Positions 52,760 to 62,050 of a stretch of 64,000 nucleotides of DNA are shown one piece after another. The stretch is taken from NCBI RefSeq assembly GCF_001043115.1, contig NZ_LFME01000001.1, positions 124,001 to 188,000 of the forward strand, written 5' to 3'. The notes beneath the pieces are model-generated. The model had not been told where the DNA came from. It was given only the letters and a program-made list of their open reading frames with translations, and searched no databases. This DNA comes from Xanthomonas sp. NCPPB 1128 (GTDB taxonomy: Bacteria > Pseudomonadota > Gammaproteobacteria > Xanthomonadales > Xanthomonadaceae). Positions within the stretch are counted from its first letter, which is position 1; each line of letters begins with the position of its first letter. The translations under genes were made by a program, and so were the position numbers.

Positions 52760-53713
52760 TCATGACAGGGTCTCGATGCGGACGGCGGCGGCCAGGTCCG
52801 GCAGGCGCTCGCGCGGCAGGCGGCGGGCGACGCCGCTGCCCAGCGTGGCCACGGCGAAGGCAGTGGCCTGTCGCGCGCAGGTCGCCAGGTCGGCGTCGGC
52901 GCGCAATGCCGCGACCAGGCCGGCGACCATCGCATCGCCGGCGCCGACGCTGCTGCCGCCGGTCAGCTGCGGCGGCTGTGCCAGCAACGCCTGCTCGCCG
53001 CGCACGAACAGCGCGCCGTCGCTGCCCAGCGACACCACGGCCAGGCCGATGCCGCGCGCCAGCAGCGCGCGTGCGGCGCCGAGCAGGTCGGCGGTGGTGG
53101 CGAGCGGCGCGCCGGCCCATTCCTCCAGTTCGTGGCGGTTGGGCTTGATTGCGAACGGCAGTTGCGCGCGTGGCGCGTCCAGGGCGGCGTGCAGCGGCGC
53201 GCCGCTGGTGTCCAGCAGCACCCGCGCGCCGGCCGCGGCGGCCTGCGCCTGCAGGTGTCGCCAGGTGTCCTCGGCCAGGCCGGCCGGCAGGCTGCCGCTG
53301 AGCACCACCGGCAGGCCGGGGCGCAGCACCTCGGCCAGGCGCGCGCCGATGCTGTCGAGCTGGGCCTGATCCAGCGCCAGGCCGGGCAGGTTGATGTCGG
53401 TGGTGGCGCCGCTGTCGGCGGCGACCAGTTTGAGATTGCTGCGGGTGTCGCCGGGCACGCGCAGGCAACGGTCGTCGATGCCGCGTTCGGCGAACAGCGT
53501 TTCGAACACCGGCGCATTGCCGGCGCCGAGCACGCCGAGCGCGGCGCAGCGCAGGCCGGCATCGGCCAGGCAGGCGGCGACGTTGATGCCCTTGCCGCCG
53601 GCGATGGCGTGGGCGCTGCGCGCGCGGTGCACCTGGCCCGGCTGCAGCCGGTCGATCGCCACAGTCAGGTCGATCGCCGGGTTCAGGGTGACGGTGACGG
53701 CATCGATGCTCAT
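52760..53713 (-). CDS. fruK: 1-phosphofructokinase
   Basis: FruK turns fructose 1-phosphate into fructose 1,6-bisphosphate with ATP. The 317-residue PfkB-family protein has TLNPAIDLTVAI at the N-terminus, the HRARSAHAIAGGKGINVAAC substrate motif, IKPNRHELEEW and the catalytic GSSVGAGDAMVAGLVAAL with the Asp base. The ATG overlaps the fruB stop by four bases. Confidence 0.97.
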   Translation of the reverse strand: MSIDAVTVTLNPAIDLTVAIDRLQPGQVHRARSAHAIAGGKGINVAACLADAGLRCAALGVLGAGNAPVFETLFAERGIDDRCLRVPGDTRSNLKLVAADSGATTDINLPGLALDQAQLDSIGARLAEVLRPGLPVVLSGSLPAGLAEDTWRHLQAQAAAAGARVLLDTSGAPLHAALDAPRAQLPFAIKPNRHELEEWAGAPLATTADLLGAARALLARGIGLAVVSLGSDGALFVRGEQALLAQPPQLTGGSSVGAGDAMVAGLVAALRADADLATCARQATAFAVATLGSGVARRLPRERLPDLAAAVRIETLS

Positions 53714-56223
53714 GCGCCGGCTCCGCCGTCGAGCGCGCGTACGTCCGCCGCGCTCTCGCAATCCAGCGCGCGCTGCGCCAGCGCCTGCAGCGCGTCCAGG
53801 CGGCTGCCGCGCAGGCGCGCCTTCACTGCGGGGATGTCGTTGGGGGTCATCGACAGCTCGTGCACGCCCAGCCCGGCCAGCAGCGCTGCGCCGAACGCAT
53901 CGCCGGCCAGGCCGCCGCACACGCCGACCCAGCGGCCGTGGCGCGCCGCGCCCTCGACGGTGGTGCGGATCAGGCGCAGCACGGCCGGGTGCAGGCTGTC
54001 GGCCTCGGCGGCCAGGTCCGGGTTCTGCCGGTCGATGGCCAGGGTGTACTGGGTCAGGTCGTTGGTGCCGATCGAGAAGAAATCCGCGTGTTTGGCCAGC
54101 GCATCGGCCTGGATCGCCGCCGCCGGCACTTCGATCATGATGCCCAGCGGCACCTCCGGCGCCTGCAGCTCGGCGCGCAGGCGCTCGCATTCGGCGCGCA
54201 GCGTCAGCAGTTCCGCCGCCGAGGTGATCATCGGGAACATGATCGCCAGGCGCGCGCCATCCTTGGCCGCGCGGTACAGCGCGCGCAGCTGCGGTTGCAG
54301 CAGGTCGGCGCGGCGCAGCAGCAGGCGCGCGCCGCGCACGCCCAGGAACGGGTTGTCCTCGCGCGGCAGGTTCAGGTGTGCGACCTGCTTGTCGCCGCCG
54401 ATGTCCAGCGCGCGCACGATCAGCGCGCGGCCGTCCAGCGCCTGCGCCATCGCGGTGTAGGTGGCGTACTGCTCGTCTTCGCTGGGCGTGCTGCCGCGCT
54501 CCAGGAACAGGAATTCGGTGCGCATCAGGCCCACGCTCTCGGCGCCTTGCGCCAGCGCCGTGGCGACCTGCTCGGGCAGGTTGACGTTGGCGCCGATCTC
54601 AAGGCGGTGGCCGTCCTCGGTCTGCGCCGGCTGGTTGCGCTGCTCGGCCTCGCGCGCGCGCAGCTGTTGCTGTTGGTCGATGTAGGCGCGGGCCGAGGCC
54701 AGGTCGGCGTCCGATGGCGCCAGGTACAGGCGGCCGCTGCTGCCGTCGACGATGACGGTGGCGCCATCCTCCAGGTCCAGCAGGTCGGCACCGCCGGCGA
54801 CCAGCGCCGGCAGGCCGAGGGTGCGCGAGAGGATCGCGGTGTGCGAGGTCGGCCCGCCCACCGCGGTGGCCAGGCCGAGCACGCGACCGGTATCGAGGTT
54901 GGCGGTGTCCGACGGCGACAGGTCGTGGGCGAGCAGGATGCACGGGGCGGCCGGCAACTGCGCCAGGCTGCCGCCGGCCAGGCTCGGATCCAGCTGCGCC
55001 AGCACCCGCCGGCCGACGTCGCGCAGGTCGCTGGCGCGGCCGGCGAGCACCGCATTGCCCAGCGCCGAGAGCTTGTTGGCCAGGCGCTCGACCGACTGCT
55101 GCCAGGACCAGGCGACGCCGTGGCCCTCGACCATCAGCTGGCAGGCCAGGGTGATCAGATCGGTGTCGTTGAGCAGTTCGGCCTGGGCGCGGAAGATCGC
55201 CGCATCGCCCGCGCCGAGCCGGCGCCGGGTGTCCTCTTCGATCGCCTGCAATTGCGTGCGGGTGCGCTGCAGGGCGTCGTGCAGCAAGGCGCCGCCGTCG
55301 CTCAGCGGCACCGGCGTGTCCGCCACCGCGACGTCGTGACCGGCCAGCTTGTGCACCACGCCGATTGCCAGGCCGGGGCTGGCGCCGATGCCGACGATGG
55401 CCGGCTGCGCCTGCGGCGGGATCCAGCCGGCGACCGGCGCGGCACGGCGCTGCGCGGCGGCCTCGGCGTCGGCCTGCTCCTGTGCGGTCAGGCCGTCGAT
55501 CACGCTGCGCAGCCGCGCCAGCGCCGCGGCGGCGTCCTGGCCCTCGGCCGAGATGGTCACGGTGTCGCCGGCGTGCAGGCCCAACTGCAGCAGCGACACC
55601 AGGTTCTTGGCGTCGCCGACCTGGTCGCCGGCACGCACCTGGATGCGGGCGGCGAAGCCGCGCGCGGTTTCCACCCAGCGTGTGGCCGGGCGCGCATGCA
55701 GGCCGGTGGGGTAGCGCACGGTCCAGTCGAAGCGCTCGGCCAGATCGCTGGCCGGCGCGGTGGGCGCGGCCGGGGCCGCATCCTCGCTGAGCGCGGCGAC
55801 GATCGCCTGCGGATCGTCGCTGGCGAACAGCGCCTCCAGCCGCGGCGGGTCCTGGATCAAGCGGGTCAGCCGCCGCAACACGGCGATGTGGGTATCGGAC
55901 TGGGCGGCGATGGCGACCACCAGGCGCGTGGTCTGGCCCGGGTTCCACTCCACGCCGTCGCGCAGCTGCAGCACCGCGATGCCGTCGCGGCGCACCAGGT
56001 GGCGGTCTTCGCCGGTGCAGTGCGGGATCGCCACGCCGTGGCCCAGGAAGGTGTTGGCCAGTGCTTCGCGGCGCAGCATGCTGGCCTCGTAGGCCGGCGG
56101 CACGCAGCCGGCGGCGAACAGCAACTGCGCCGCCTGGGCGATCGCGTCGGCCTTGTCGCGGACCTGGACATCGACCCGGACCAGGTCGCTGGAAACCAGG
56201 AGAGGGGAGGGCGTCTGGGACAC
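53710..56223 (-). CDS. fruB: Multiphosphoryl transfer protein EIIA-HPr-EI (FruB)
   Basis: The 837-residue cytoplasmic protein carries the whole PEP-to-FruA phosphorelay. In order: EIIA with phospho-His68 in VAIPHCTGED, HPr with His176 in PTGLHARPA, and enzyme I with His461 in VGGPTSHTAILSR, followed by the PEP-binding barrel (MRTEFLFLERG, RALDIGGDKQ, FSIGTNDLTQYTLAIDR, WVGVCGGLAGD). GTG 56223 is the start because AAGGA lies seven bases upstream and the in-frame extension runs into the fruR side. The operator palindrome is 38 bases upstream. Confidence 0.96.
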   Translation of the reverse strand: MSQTPSPLLVSSDLVRVDVQVRDKADAIAQAAQLLFAAGCVPPAYEASMLRREALANTFLGHGVAIPHCTGEDRHLVRRDGIAVLQLRDGVEWNPGQTTRLVVAIAAQSDTHIAVLRRLTRLIQDPPRLEALFASDDPQAIVAALSEDAAPAAPTAPASDLAERFDWTVRYPTGLHARPATRWVETARGFAARIQVRAGDQVGDAKNLVSLLQLGLHAGDTVTISAEGQDAAAALARLRSVIDGLTAQEQADAEAAAQRRAAPVAGWIPPQAQPAIVGIGASPGLAIGVVHKLAGHDVAVADTPVPLSDGGALLHDALQRTRTQLQAIEEDTRRRLGAGDAAIFRAQAELLNDTDLITLACQLMVEGHGVAWSWQQSVERLANKLSALGNAVLAGRASDLRDVGRRVLAQLDPSLAGGSLAQLPAAPCILLAHDLSPSDTANLDTGRVLGLATAVGGPTSHTAILSRTLGLPALVAGGADLLDLEDGATVIVDGSSGRLYLAPSDADLASARAYIDQQQQLRAREAEQRNQPAQTEDGHRLEIGANVNLPEQVATALAQGAESVGLMRTEFLFLERGSTPSEDEQYATYTAMAQALDGRALIVRALDIGGDKQVAHLNLPREDNPFLGVRGARLLLRRADLLQPQLRALYRAAKDGARLAIMFPMITSAAELLTLRAECERLRAELQAPEVPLGIMIEVPAAAIQADALAKHADFFSIGTNDLTQYTLAIDRQNPDLAAEADSLHPAVLRLIRTTVEGAARHGRWVGVCGGLAGDAFGAALLAGLGVHELSMTPNDIPAVKARLRGSRLDALQALAQRALDCESAADVRALDGGAGA

Positions 56224-56260
56224 GCGGAATCCTTGGGGTGGGCGGCAAGTGGGCGCAGTG

Positions 56261-56274
56261 TGGGAACGTTCCCA
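56261..56274. promoter_or_regulatory. FruR operator, fruB side
   Basis: TGGGAACGTTCCCA is a perfect 14-base palindrome with the central CG step typical of LacI-family operators. It lies between the divergent fruB and fruR genes. Confidence 0.8.
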
Positions 56275-56357
56275 GTGAATCGTCAATGTGCAGTGCACAA
56301 ATCCGTCGGAAAAGCCTGGTGTTACTATCTCGAAACGCCAGGCGACAGGGGGTTGGA

Positions 56358-56387
56358 ATGAAAACGATGCGGGAACGTTGCCAGTGA
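56358..56387 (+). other. Nine-codon upstream frame overlapping the fruR start
   Basis: ATG 56358 opens MKTMRERCQ and stops at the TGA that overlaps the fruR GTG (GTGA). It spans the second operator. It may be chance or a translational coupler; a ribosome site is weak (GGGGGTTGGA). Confidence 0.25.
56369..56383. promoter_or_regulatory. Second FruR operator, touching fruR start
   Basis: GCGGGAACGTTGCCA is an imperfect version of the fruB palindrome. It ends one base before the fruR GTG, so a bound repressor would block fruR transcription by its own product. Confidence 0.65.
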
Positions 56388-57364
56388 GCGTCAGCATTCA
56401 CGACGTGGCCCGAGTCGCCGGCGTCTCCACGTCCACGGTGTCGCGCGCGCTGGGGCAGGGGCCGGTCAGCGAAGAGGTGCGGGCGCGGGTGGAAGCGGCG
56501 GTACGTGAGACCGGCTACCGCCCCAACCTGATGGCGCGGCGGCTACGCTCGCAGCACTCCGGGGTGGTGGGCCTGATCGTCGCCGACATCCGCAATCCGT
56601 TCTTCACCGCCGCGATCCGCGCGGTCGAGGACGTCGCCTACCGCGCCGGCATGCGGGTGATCCTGTGCAATACCGACGAGGATCCGCAGCGCGAGGCGCT
56701 GTATCTGCAATTGATGCAGGAGGAGCGGGTCAGCGGGCTGATCTTCGCCCCGACCCGCACCACCCAGAGCCAACTGGGCAAGTTGACCTTCGACCATCCG
56801 GTGGTGCTGCTCGACCGTGCCGGCAAGGGCGGCACGCACGACAGCGTGGTCCTGGACAATGCCGCGGCCATGGCCGCCCTGGTCGATCACTTGGTCGGCC
56901 AAGGCGTACGCCGCATCGGCGGCCTGTTCGGCAAGACCAGCAGCACCGCTGCCGAACGCCGCGATGGCTATCTGGAGGCGATGCGCGGGCACGGGCTGAC
57001 GCCGGACTATCGCGAGGTGGCGCCGAGCGCGGAGGCGGCGATCGCCGAGGTCCAGACCTGGCTGGCACAGGCGCCCCGGCCGGATGCGCTGGTGGCCAGC
57101 AACAGCCTGCTGCTGATGGGGGCGCTGAAGGCCGCGCGCGGCGCCGGTCTGCGCATCCCGCAGGACCTGGCGCTGGCGGGCTTCGACAACGAGAGTTGGA
57201 CCGACCTGGTCGAGCCCGGGATCACCGTGATCGAACAGCCGGTGGAAGAGATGGGCCGCACCGCGATGTCGTTGCTGCTGGAGCGGATGAACGCGCCGAC
57301 GCAGCCGACCCGCAAGGTGGTGCTCAGCGGCCGCTGCATCGTGCGCGGGTCGAGCCTGCGCTGA
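56384..57364 (+). CDS. fruR: LacI-family fructose repressor
   Basis: The 326-residue regulator has the LacI helix-turn-helix and hinge at its start (SIHDVARVAGVSTSTVSRAL, RPNLMARRLRS) and a sugar-phosphate-sensing domain (VVGLIVADIRNPFFTAAIRA, VSGLIFAPTRT, VVLLDRAGKGG, LALAGFDNESWTDLVEPGIT). It is divergent from fruBKA-oprB and should repress it until a fructose phosphate appears. GTG 56384 is taken as start since it puts the DNA-binding helix at the usual place. Confidence 0.94.
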   Translation: MSVSIHDVARVAGVSTSTVSRALGQGPVSEEVRARVEAAVRETGYRPNLMARRLRSQHSGVVGLIVADIRNPFFTAAIRAVEDVAYRAGMRVILCNTDEDPQREALYLQLMQEERVSGLIFAPTRTTQSQLGKLTFDHPVVLLDRAGKGGTHDSVVLDNAAAMAALVDHLVGQGVRRIGGLFGKTSSTAAERRDGYLEAMRGHGLTPDYREVAPSAEAAIAEVQTWLAQAPRPDALVASNSLLLMGALKAARGAGLRIPQDLALAGFDNESWTDLVEPGITVIEQPVEEMGRTAMSLLLERMNAPTQPTRKVVLSGRCIVRGSSLR

Positions 57365-57446
57365 TTTTGCCGGGGCGCCATACGGTGGCGAGAGAGGATC
57401 GCCGCTGCGGCGACCGTGGTCTGCCGCAGCGGGAGGGGTGGTGCGC

Positions 57447-57623
57447 TTACTCGCTGCCGTCCGGGCGCGGATAGTCGTGTTCCGGATCGGCGTGGTTGCG
57501 CTTGGGATCGCTGTCGGGTTGATCGCGTGCCTTCCACTGCGCGTCGTCGTTGTGCATCTCGTCGGGTGTCTGACTGCGTTGCTGGGAATCGTGGGCGTTG
57601 TCGCGGTTGGCGGGCGGGGACAT
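57447..57623 (-). CDS. 58-residue highly polar small protein
   Basis: The protein begins MSPPANRDNAHDSQQRSQTP and ends NHADPEHDYPRPDGSE. It has no hydrophobic segment and is rich in Asp, Asn, Gln and Pro, so it is probably disordered. AGGAGG lies five bases before the ATG, which strongly supports translation. It follows the 107-residue gene by 15 bases. No family is recognised. Confidence 0.7.
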   Translation of the reverse strand: MSPPANRDNAHDSQQRSQTPDEMHNDDAQWKARDQPDSDPKRNHADPEHDYPRPDGSE

Positions 57624-57638
57624 GACGGACCTCCTGGA

Positions 57639-57962
57639 TCAGGCGGGGGTGTGCGCCGGATCGGGACTGCGGTCGCGCTGCTCGGATCCGTCCAGGCGTG
57701 CCCAGCAGGCGACGACCAGGGTTTCGGCATCGCTCCAGGCGATGCGCGGCCAGGGGTGCTCGGCGTCGTAGCGCTGACGCAGGCGCTGCAGCCGCACGTC
57801 GTTGGATTCGCGCGGCAGTTGCAGGAAGACGTCGCACGCCATCTTGATCAGGCGCGCATGTTCGCTGAAAGACTGCGACCCCAATTTGCCCGCCGCGTGC
57901 AGCGCTTTCCAATGCGCCAATTCGGCTTCGACATCCACGAGCAGGCTCGGAGCGTGACTCAC
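57639..57962 (-). CDS. Unknown 107-residue protein
   Basis: The helical protein has SLLVDVEAELAHWKALHAAG, FSEHARLIKMACDVFLQLPR, VRLQRLRQRYDAEHPWPRIA and SDAETLVVACWARLDG. It has no signal peptide. GTG 57962 is chosen because AAGGAG lies seven bases upstream and no ATG is in frame. It forms a two-gene operon with the 58-residue gene. Confidence 0.7.
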   Translation of the reverse strand: MSHAPSLLVDVEAELAHWKALHAAGKLGSQSFSEHARLIKMACDVFLQLPRESNDVRLQRLRQRYDAEHPWPRIAWSDAETLVVACWARLDGSEQRDRSPDPAHTPA

Positions 57963-58325
57963 GCGAGTTCTCCTTGAGTGAGAGGAATGGGAGATGCGGA
58001 GGCGCCCCCTGACGCGTCCACTTCCCGAGACTAGGCCGCGCCGCGTAAAGGCGGAGTCGTGCTGGTGTCGTCTGCGCGGCAAAACGCAGGCGTTTTCATG
58101 GCAAAGCGTGACGCCGGGTGGCGGCTTTCACGCGCTGTGTTGTGAAGATGGCCGCCGCCGCGCGTGTGAAGGCATGGCACGCGCATGCGATGCCTGTGTT
58201 CCGTGGATGGCTTGGTCCGCGCCCGCAGAGCGGCTTACCATGGGCGACGTCCGCATGCGCGGGCACTCCGGTTTCCACCATCACGCGCCGACGGCCGCCG
58301 TTGCCGGCGCCCGTAAAGGATTGGC
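57963..58325. other. Intergenic stretch between divergent genes
   Basis: No gene is supported. A small hairpin AAAACGC-AG-GCGTTTT lies at 58081-58096. Promoters of the small-gene operon and of the sugar dehydrogenase must be here but were not fixed. Confidence 0.5.
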
Positions 58326-59615
58326 ATGTCCGTCGCCCCCGTGTTCGATTCCGCGCCGCCGCGCATCGCCGTGATCGGCCTCGGCTATGTCGGCCTGCCG
58401 CTGGCGGTGGCGTTCGGCGCCCGCCATGACACGCTCGGCTACGACATCGATGCGCAGCGGGTGGCGCAACTGCGCGACGGGCACGATCAGACCCTGGAAC
58501 TGGAGGCCGAGGAGCTGCGCGCCGGCGTGCATTTGCGCTACAGCGACGACGCGGCCCAGTTGCGCGACCGTAACGTGTACATCGTCACCGTGCCGACCCC
58601 GATCGATGCGCACGAGCAGCCCGACCTGCAGCCGCTGCGCCAGGCCAGCGAGCTGCTGGCCGGCGTGCTCAAGCGCGGCGACCTGGTGATCTACGAGTCC
58701 ACCGTCTATCCGGGCACCACCGAAGAGGTCTGTGTGCCGCTGCTGGAGCAGGGCTCGGGATTGCGCTGCGACGTCGACTTCCATTGCGGCTACAGCCCGG
58801 AGCGGGTCAATCCCGGTGATCGCCAGCGGCGCCTGGCCGACATCCGCAAGATCACCTCCGGCTCGAACCCGGCCGCTGCCGACGCGGTGGACGCGCTGTA
58901 TGCCGGCATTATCGCCGCCGGCACCTGGCGTGCGCCGTCGATCCGCGTGGCCGAGGCGGCCAAGGTGGTGGAGAACATCCAGCGCGACGTCAACATCGCC
59001 CTGGTCAACGAACTGGCGCTGATCTTCGACCGGCTCGGCATTGACACCCAGGACGTGCTGGACGCCGCCGGCACCAAATGGAACTTCCTGCCGTTCCGGC
59101 CCGGCCTGGTCGGCGGCCACTGCATCGGCGTGGATCCGTACTACCTGCTGCACAAGTCAGAGAGCGTGGGCTACCACCCGGACCTGATCCACACCGCGCG
59201 CCAGGTCAACAACCGGGTCGGCGCGCACGTCGCCGCGCGGGTGCAGGCGTTGCTGGCGGGCAAGGGCGTGGCGATGGCCGATGCGTCCGTGCTGGTGCTC
59301 GGCGTCACCTTCAAGGAGAACTGCCCGGACCTGCGCAACAGCCGCGCGCTGGAACTGGTGCAGGCGCTGGCGGCGGCCGGTGCCCGCGTCGACGCCTGCG
59401 ATCCCTGGGCCGATCCGCACGCGGCGCAGGCGCACGGCGTCGAGCTGCTGCCCGAACCGGTGCCCGGCCGCTACGACGCGGTGGTGCTGGCGGTGGCGCA
59501 TGCGGCGTATCGCAACTTGGACGCGGCGCAGATCCGCGCACTCGGCACCCCCGGCCTGGTGGTCTACGACGTCAAGTCGGTGTGGCCGCGCGCGGCGGTG
59601 GACGACCGGTTGTAA
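58326..59615 (+). CDS. Nucleotide-sugar 6-dehydrogenase (TviB/WbpO-like)
   Basis: The 429-residue NAD enzyme oxidises a UDP-sugar at C6 twice to give the uronic acid for a surface polysaccharide. It has the NAD motif IAVIGLGYVGLPLAVAFG, VPTPIDAHEQPDL, STVYPGTTEEV, CGYSPERVNPGD, catalytic Cys in GLVGGHCIGVDPYYL and LGVTFKENCPDLRNSR. The PERVNPGD and GGHCIGVDPYY forms point to UDP-GlcNAc/GalNAc dehydrogenases (TviB, WbpO) rather than to plain UDP-glucose dehydrogenase. AAAGGA lies seven bases upstream. No other polysaccharide genes follow here. Confidence 0.92.
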   Translation: MSVAPVFDSAPPRIAVIGLGYVGLPLAVAFGARHDTLGYDIDAQRVAQLRDGHDQTLELEAEELRAGVHLRYSDDAAQLRDRNVYIVTVPTPIDAHEQPDLQPLRQASELLAGVLKRGDLVIYESTVYPGTTEEVCVPLLEQGSGLRCDVDFHCGYSPERVNPGDRQRRLADIRKITSGSNPAAADAVDALYAGIIAAGTWRAPSIRVAEAAKVVENIQRDVNIALVNELALIFDRLGIDTQDVLDAAGTKWNFLPFRPGLVGGHCIGVDPYYLLHKSESVGYHPDLIHTARQVNNRVGAHVAARVQALLAGKGVAMADASVLVLGVTFKENCPDLRNSRALELVQALAAAGARVDACDPWADPHAAQAHGVELLPEPVPGRYDAVVLAVAHAAYRNLDAAQIRALGTPGLVVYDVKSVWPRAAVDDRL

Positions 59616-59766
59616 GACCCGTCCCGGGCACGCCCACCCGCCCAGGTGGCTGGCACGACTGCCATCCGCAAGCTGTACCTGCGCAGAGCGGACCCGGTGG
59701 CGGGTGCGCCGCCATGACCGCGCCACCCTCTACACTCGCCGGCTTCCGACGCCTGCGAGGACCGCG

Positions 59767-61389
59767 ATGCACCGCTACCTAGCCTATCTCGCCAGTTGCC
59801 TGCTGCTGGCGCTGTCCATCGCCCTGTGCGCGATTTGGCCGTTGTGGGGCTGGGGCGTGGCCGCCTTCGCCGTGCTGGCGGTACTGGGCACCGTGGACCT
59901 GCTGCAGACCCGCAGCACCCTGCGCCGCAACTATCCGATCCTGGCGCATTTCCGCTATGGCCTGGAATCGGTCGGCCCGGAGATGCGCCAGTACTTCCTG
60001 CAGAGCGACATCGAGGAGGCGCCGTTCTCGCGGCAGCAGCGCGCCCTGGTCTACCAGCGCGCCAAGAACGTGATGGACGTGGTGCCGTTCGGCACCCAGC
60101 GCAGCACCTATGCGCCGGACTACGAGTGGATCAACCATTCGCTGGCCACCAGCGAGATCGCCGACCACGACTTCCGCGTCACCATCGGGCCCGATTGCGC
60201 GCAGCCGTACGCGGCCAGCGTGTTCAACATCTCGGCGATGAGCTTCGGTGCGCTGTCGGCCAACGCCATCCGCGCGCTCAACGCCGGCGCGCGCCAGGGC
60301 GGCTTCTACCACGACACCGGCGAGGGCTCGATCTCGCCCTATCACCGCGAGTGCGGCGGCGACCTGGTGTGGGAGATCGGCTCGGGCTACTTCGGCTGCC
60401 GTGACGAGCAGGGACGCTTCGACCCGCAGCGTTTCGTCGCCAACGCGACGCTGGAGCAGGTCAAGATGATCGAGATCAAGCTCTCGCAGGGGGCCAAGCC
60501 GGGTCACGGCGGGGTGCTGCCGGCGGCCAAGGTCAGCGCCGAGATCGCCGCTACCCGCGGCGTCGCCATGGGCCAGGACTGCGTCTCGCCATCGCGGCAT
60601 TCGGCGTTCTCCACGCCGCTGGAGTTGCTGCAGTTCGTGGCGCGGCTGCGCGAACTCTCCGGCGGCAAGCCCACCGGCTTCAAGTTGGCCATCGGCCACC
60701 CCTGGGAGTGGTTCGCCATCGCCAAGGCGATGCAGGAAAGCAGCCTGTACCCGGACTTCATCGTCGTCGACGGTGCCGAGGGCGGCACCGGCGCGGCGCC
60801 GGCGGAGTTCATCGACCACGTCGGCGTGCCGATGCACGAGGCGCTGCTGCTGGTGCACAACACCCTGGTCGGGCTGGACATCCGCGAACGCATCAAGCTC
60901 GGCGCTGCCGGCAAGATCACCAGCGCCTTCGACATCGCGCGCACCCTGGCGCTGGGCGCGGACTGGTGCAATGCCGGGCGCGGCTTCATGTTCGCGCTGG
61001 GCTGCATCCAGTCGCTGAGCTGCCACAGCGACCGCTGCCCGACCGGCATCGCCACCCAGGACCGGCGCCGCTGGCAACACCTGGATCCCACCGACAAGGC
61101 CACCCGGGTCGCGCACTACCACGCCAATACGCTCAAGGCGTTGCGTGAACTGCTCAGCGCCGCTGGCTTAGCGCATCCGTCGCAACTGGGGCCGGAGCAC
61201 ATCCTGCGCCGCATCTCGCAGGTGGAGATCCGCTCGCTGGCTTCCCTGTACCGCTACCTGGAGCCGGGCGAACTGCTGCGCACCGTGCCTGACCATGCGG
61301 TCTTCCACGATTACTGGGGCGACGCGCGCAGCGATTCGTTCCAGCCGCCGGAGCGCATCCGCCGCTTGCGCGACAGCAAATCGCAATGA
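59767..61389 (+). CDS. FMN-binding glutamate-synthase-family protein
   Basis: The 540-residue protein has two N-terminal membrane helices (YLASCLLLALSIALCAIWPL and WGVAAFAVLAVLGTVDLL), then a GltB-like FMN barrel: FNISAMSFGALSANAIRALN, GGFYHDTGEGSISPYHRECG, IKLSQGAKPGHGGVLPAAKV, IVVDGAEGGTGAAPAEFIDH and GAAGKITSAFDIARTLALGA. The Cys set CIQSLSCHSDRCPTGIAT fits the 3Fe-4S cluster of glutamate synthase. Lone members lack the glutaminase domain; their substrate is not known. The GNAT gene overlaps its stop by four bases. Confidence 0.92.
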   Translation: MHRYLAYLASCLLLALSIALCAIWPLWGWGVAAFAVLAVLGTVDLLQTRSTLRRNYPILAHFRYGLESVGPEMRQYFLQSDIEEAPFSRQQRALVYQRAKNVMDVVPFGTQRSTYAPDYEWINHSLATSEIADHDFRVTIGPDCAQPYAASVFNISAMSFGALSANAIRALNAGARQGGFYHDTGEGSISPYHRECGGDLVWEIGSGYFGCRDEQGRFDPQRFVANATLEQVKMIEIKLSQGAKPGHGGVLPAAKVSAEIAATRGVAMGQDCVSPSRHSAFSTPLELLQFVARLRELSGGKPTGFKLAIGHPWEWFAIAKAMQESSLYPDFIVVDGAEGGTGAAPAEFIDHVGVPMHEALLLVHNTLVGLDIRERIKLGAAGKITSAFDIARTLALGADWCNAGRGFMFALGCIQSLSCHSDRCPTGIATQDRRRWQHLDPTDKATRVAHYHANTLKALRELLSAAGLAHPSQLGPEHILRRISQVEIRSLASLYRYLEPGELLRTVPDHAVFHDYWGDARSDSFQPPERIRRLRDSKSQ

Positions 61390-61901
61390 CCGAAGCAGCG
61401 TCGGCCCGATTGCGGCAGGCGGTGCCTGAGGACATCCTGGTACTGTGGGCGCTGCGCACCCGCTGCGTGCGCGAGGTGTGCAGCAGCCACTACCCGCCGG
61501 ACGTGATCGCGCGCTGGTCCGCGGCACCGGCGCCGGTCTCGTACCGCGATCTGGTCGCCGTGGGCGCGGCGATCGTCGCCGAGGACGGCGACGGACGCGT
61601 GCTCGGCTTCGGCGTCGTCGACGTGGCCGGCGCAGAAATCGACGGCCTGTTCGTGGACCCATCGTTGCGCGGCAGCGGCCTCGGTCGGCGCCTGCTGCAG
61701 GCGCTGGAGCAGCGCCTGGCGCCGTGTCCGCGCATCCATCTCGCCGCTGCGCTGAATGCGGTGGCGTTCTATCGCGCGCAGGGCTATGCGGTGGTGCGCG
61801 AGGGACGCTATCCCCATCCCAGCGGAATCGAACTCGATTGCGTGTTCATGGAGAAGATCGGCGCGACCGGGCAACCGATCCAGCCGGGCGAGCAGGGATA
61901 G
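61386..61901 (+). CDS. GNAT-family acetyltransferase
   Basis: The 171-residue protein has RLRQAVPEDILVLWALRTRC at the start, AEIDGLFVDPSLRGSGLGRR (acetyl-CoA loop V-x-P-x-x-R-G-x-G) and LNAVAFYRAQGYAVVREGRY. It should acetylate a small molecule or protein amine in the cytoplasm. Substrate not readable. It overlaps the glutamate-synthase-like gene (ATGA), so the two probably act together. Confidence 0.9.
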   Translation: MTEAASARLRQAVPEDILVLWALRTRCVREVCSSHYPPDVIARWSAAPAPVSYRDLVAVGAAIVAEDGDGRVLGFGVVDVAGAEIDGLFVDPSLRGSGLGRRLLQALEQRLAPCPRIHLAAALNAVAFYRAQGYAVVREGRYPHPSGIELDCVFMEKIGATGQPIQPGEQG

Positions 61902-62050
61902 TCGTCTCCCTCCGTTGCCGCGCCGGCGGTCTCATAGACACAGCTGCAGACGTGGCGATCGTCAGCCGTTTTTGCGATGCAGCATTTATGCATACTCGCC
62001 ATTGACCCCGCCGCCCGTTATCGTGCCGTTACCTCCGCCGCGTACCGCGC

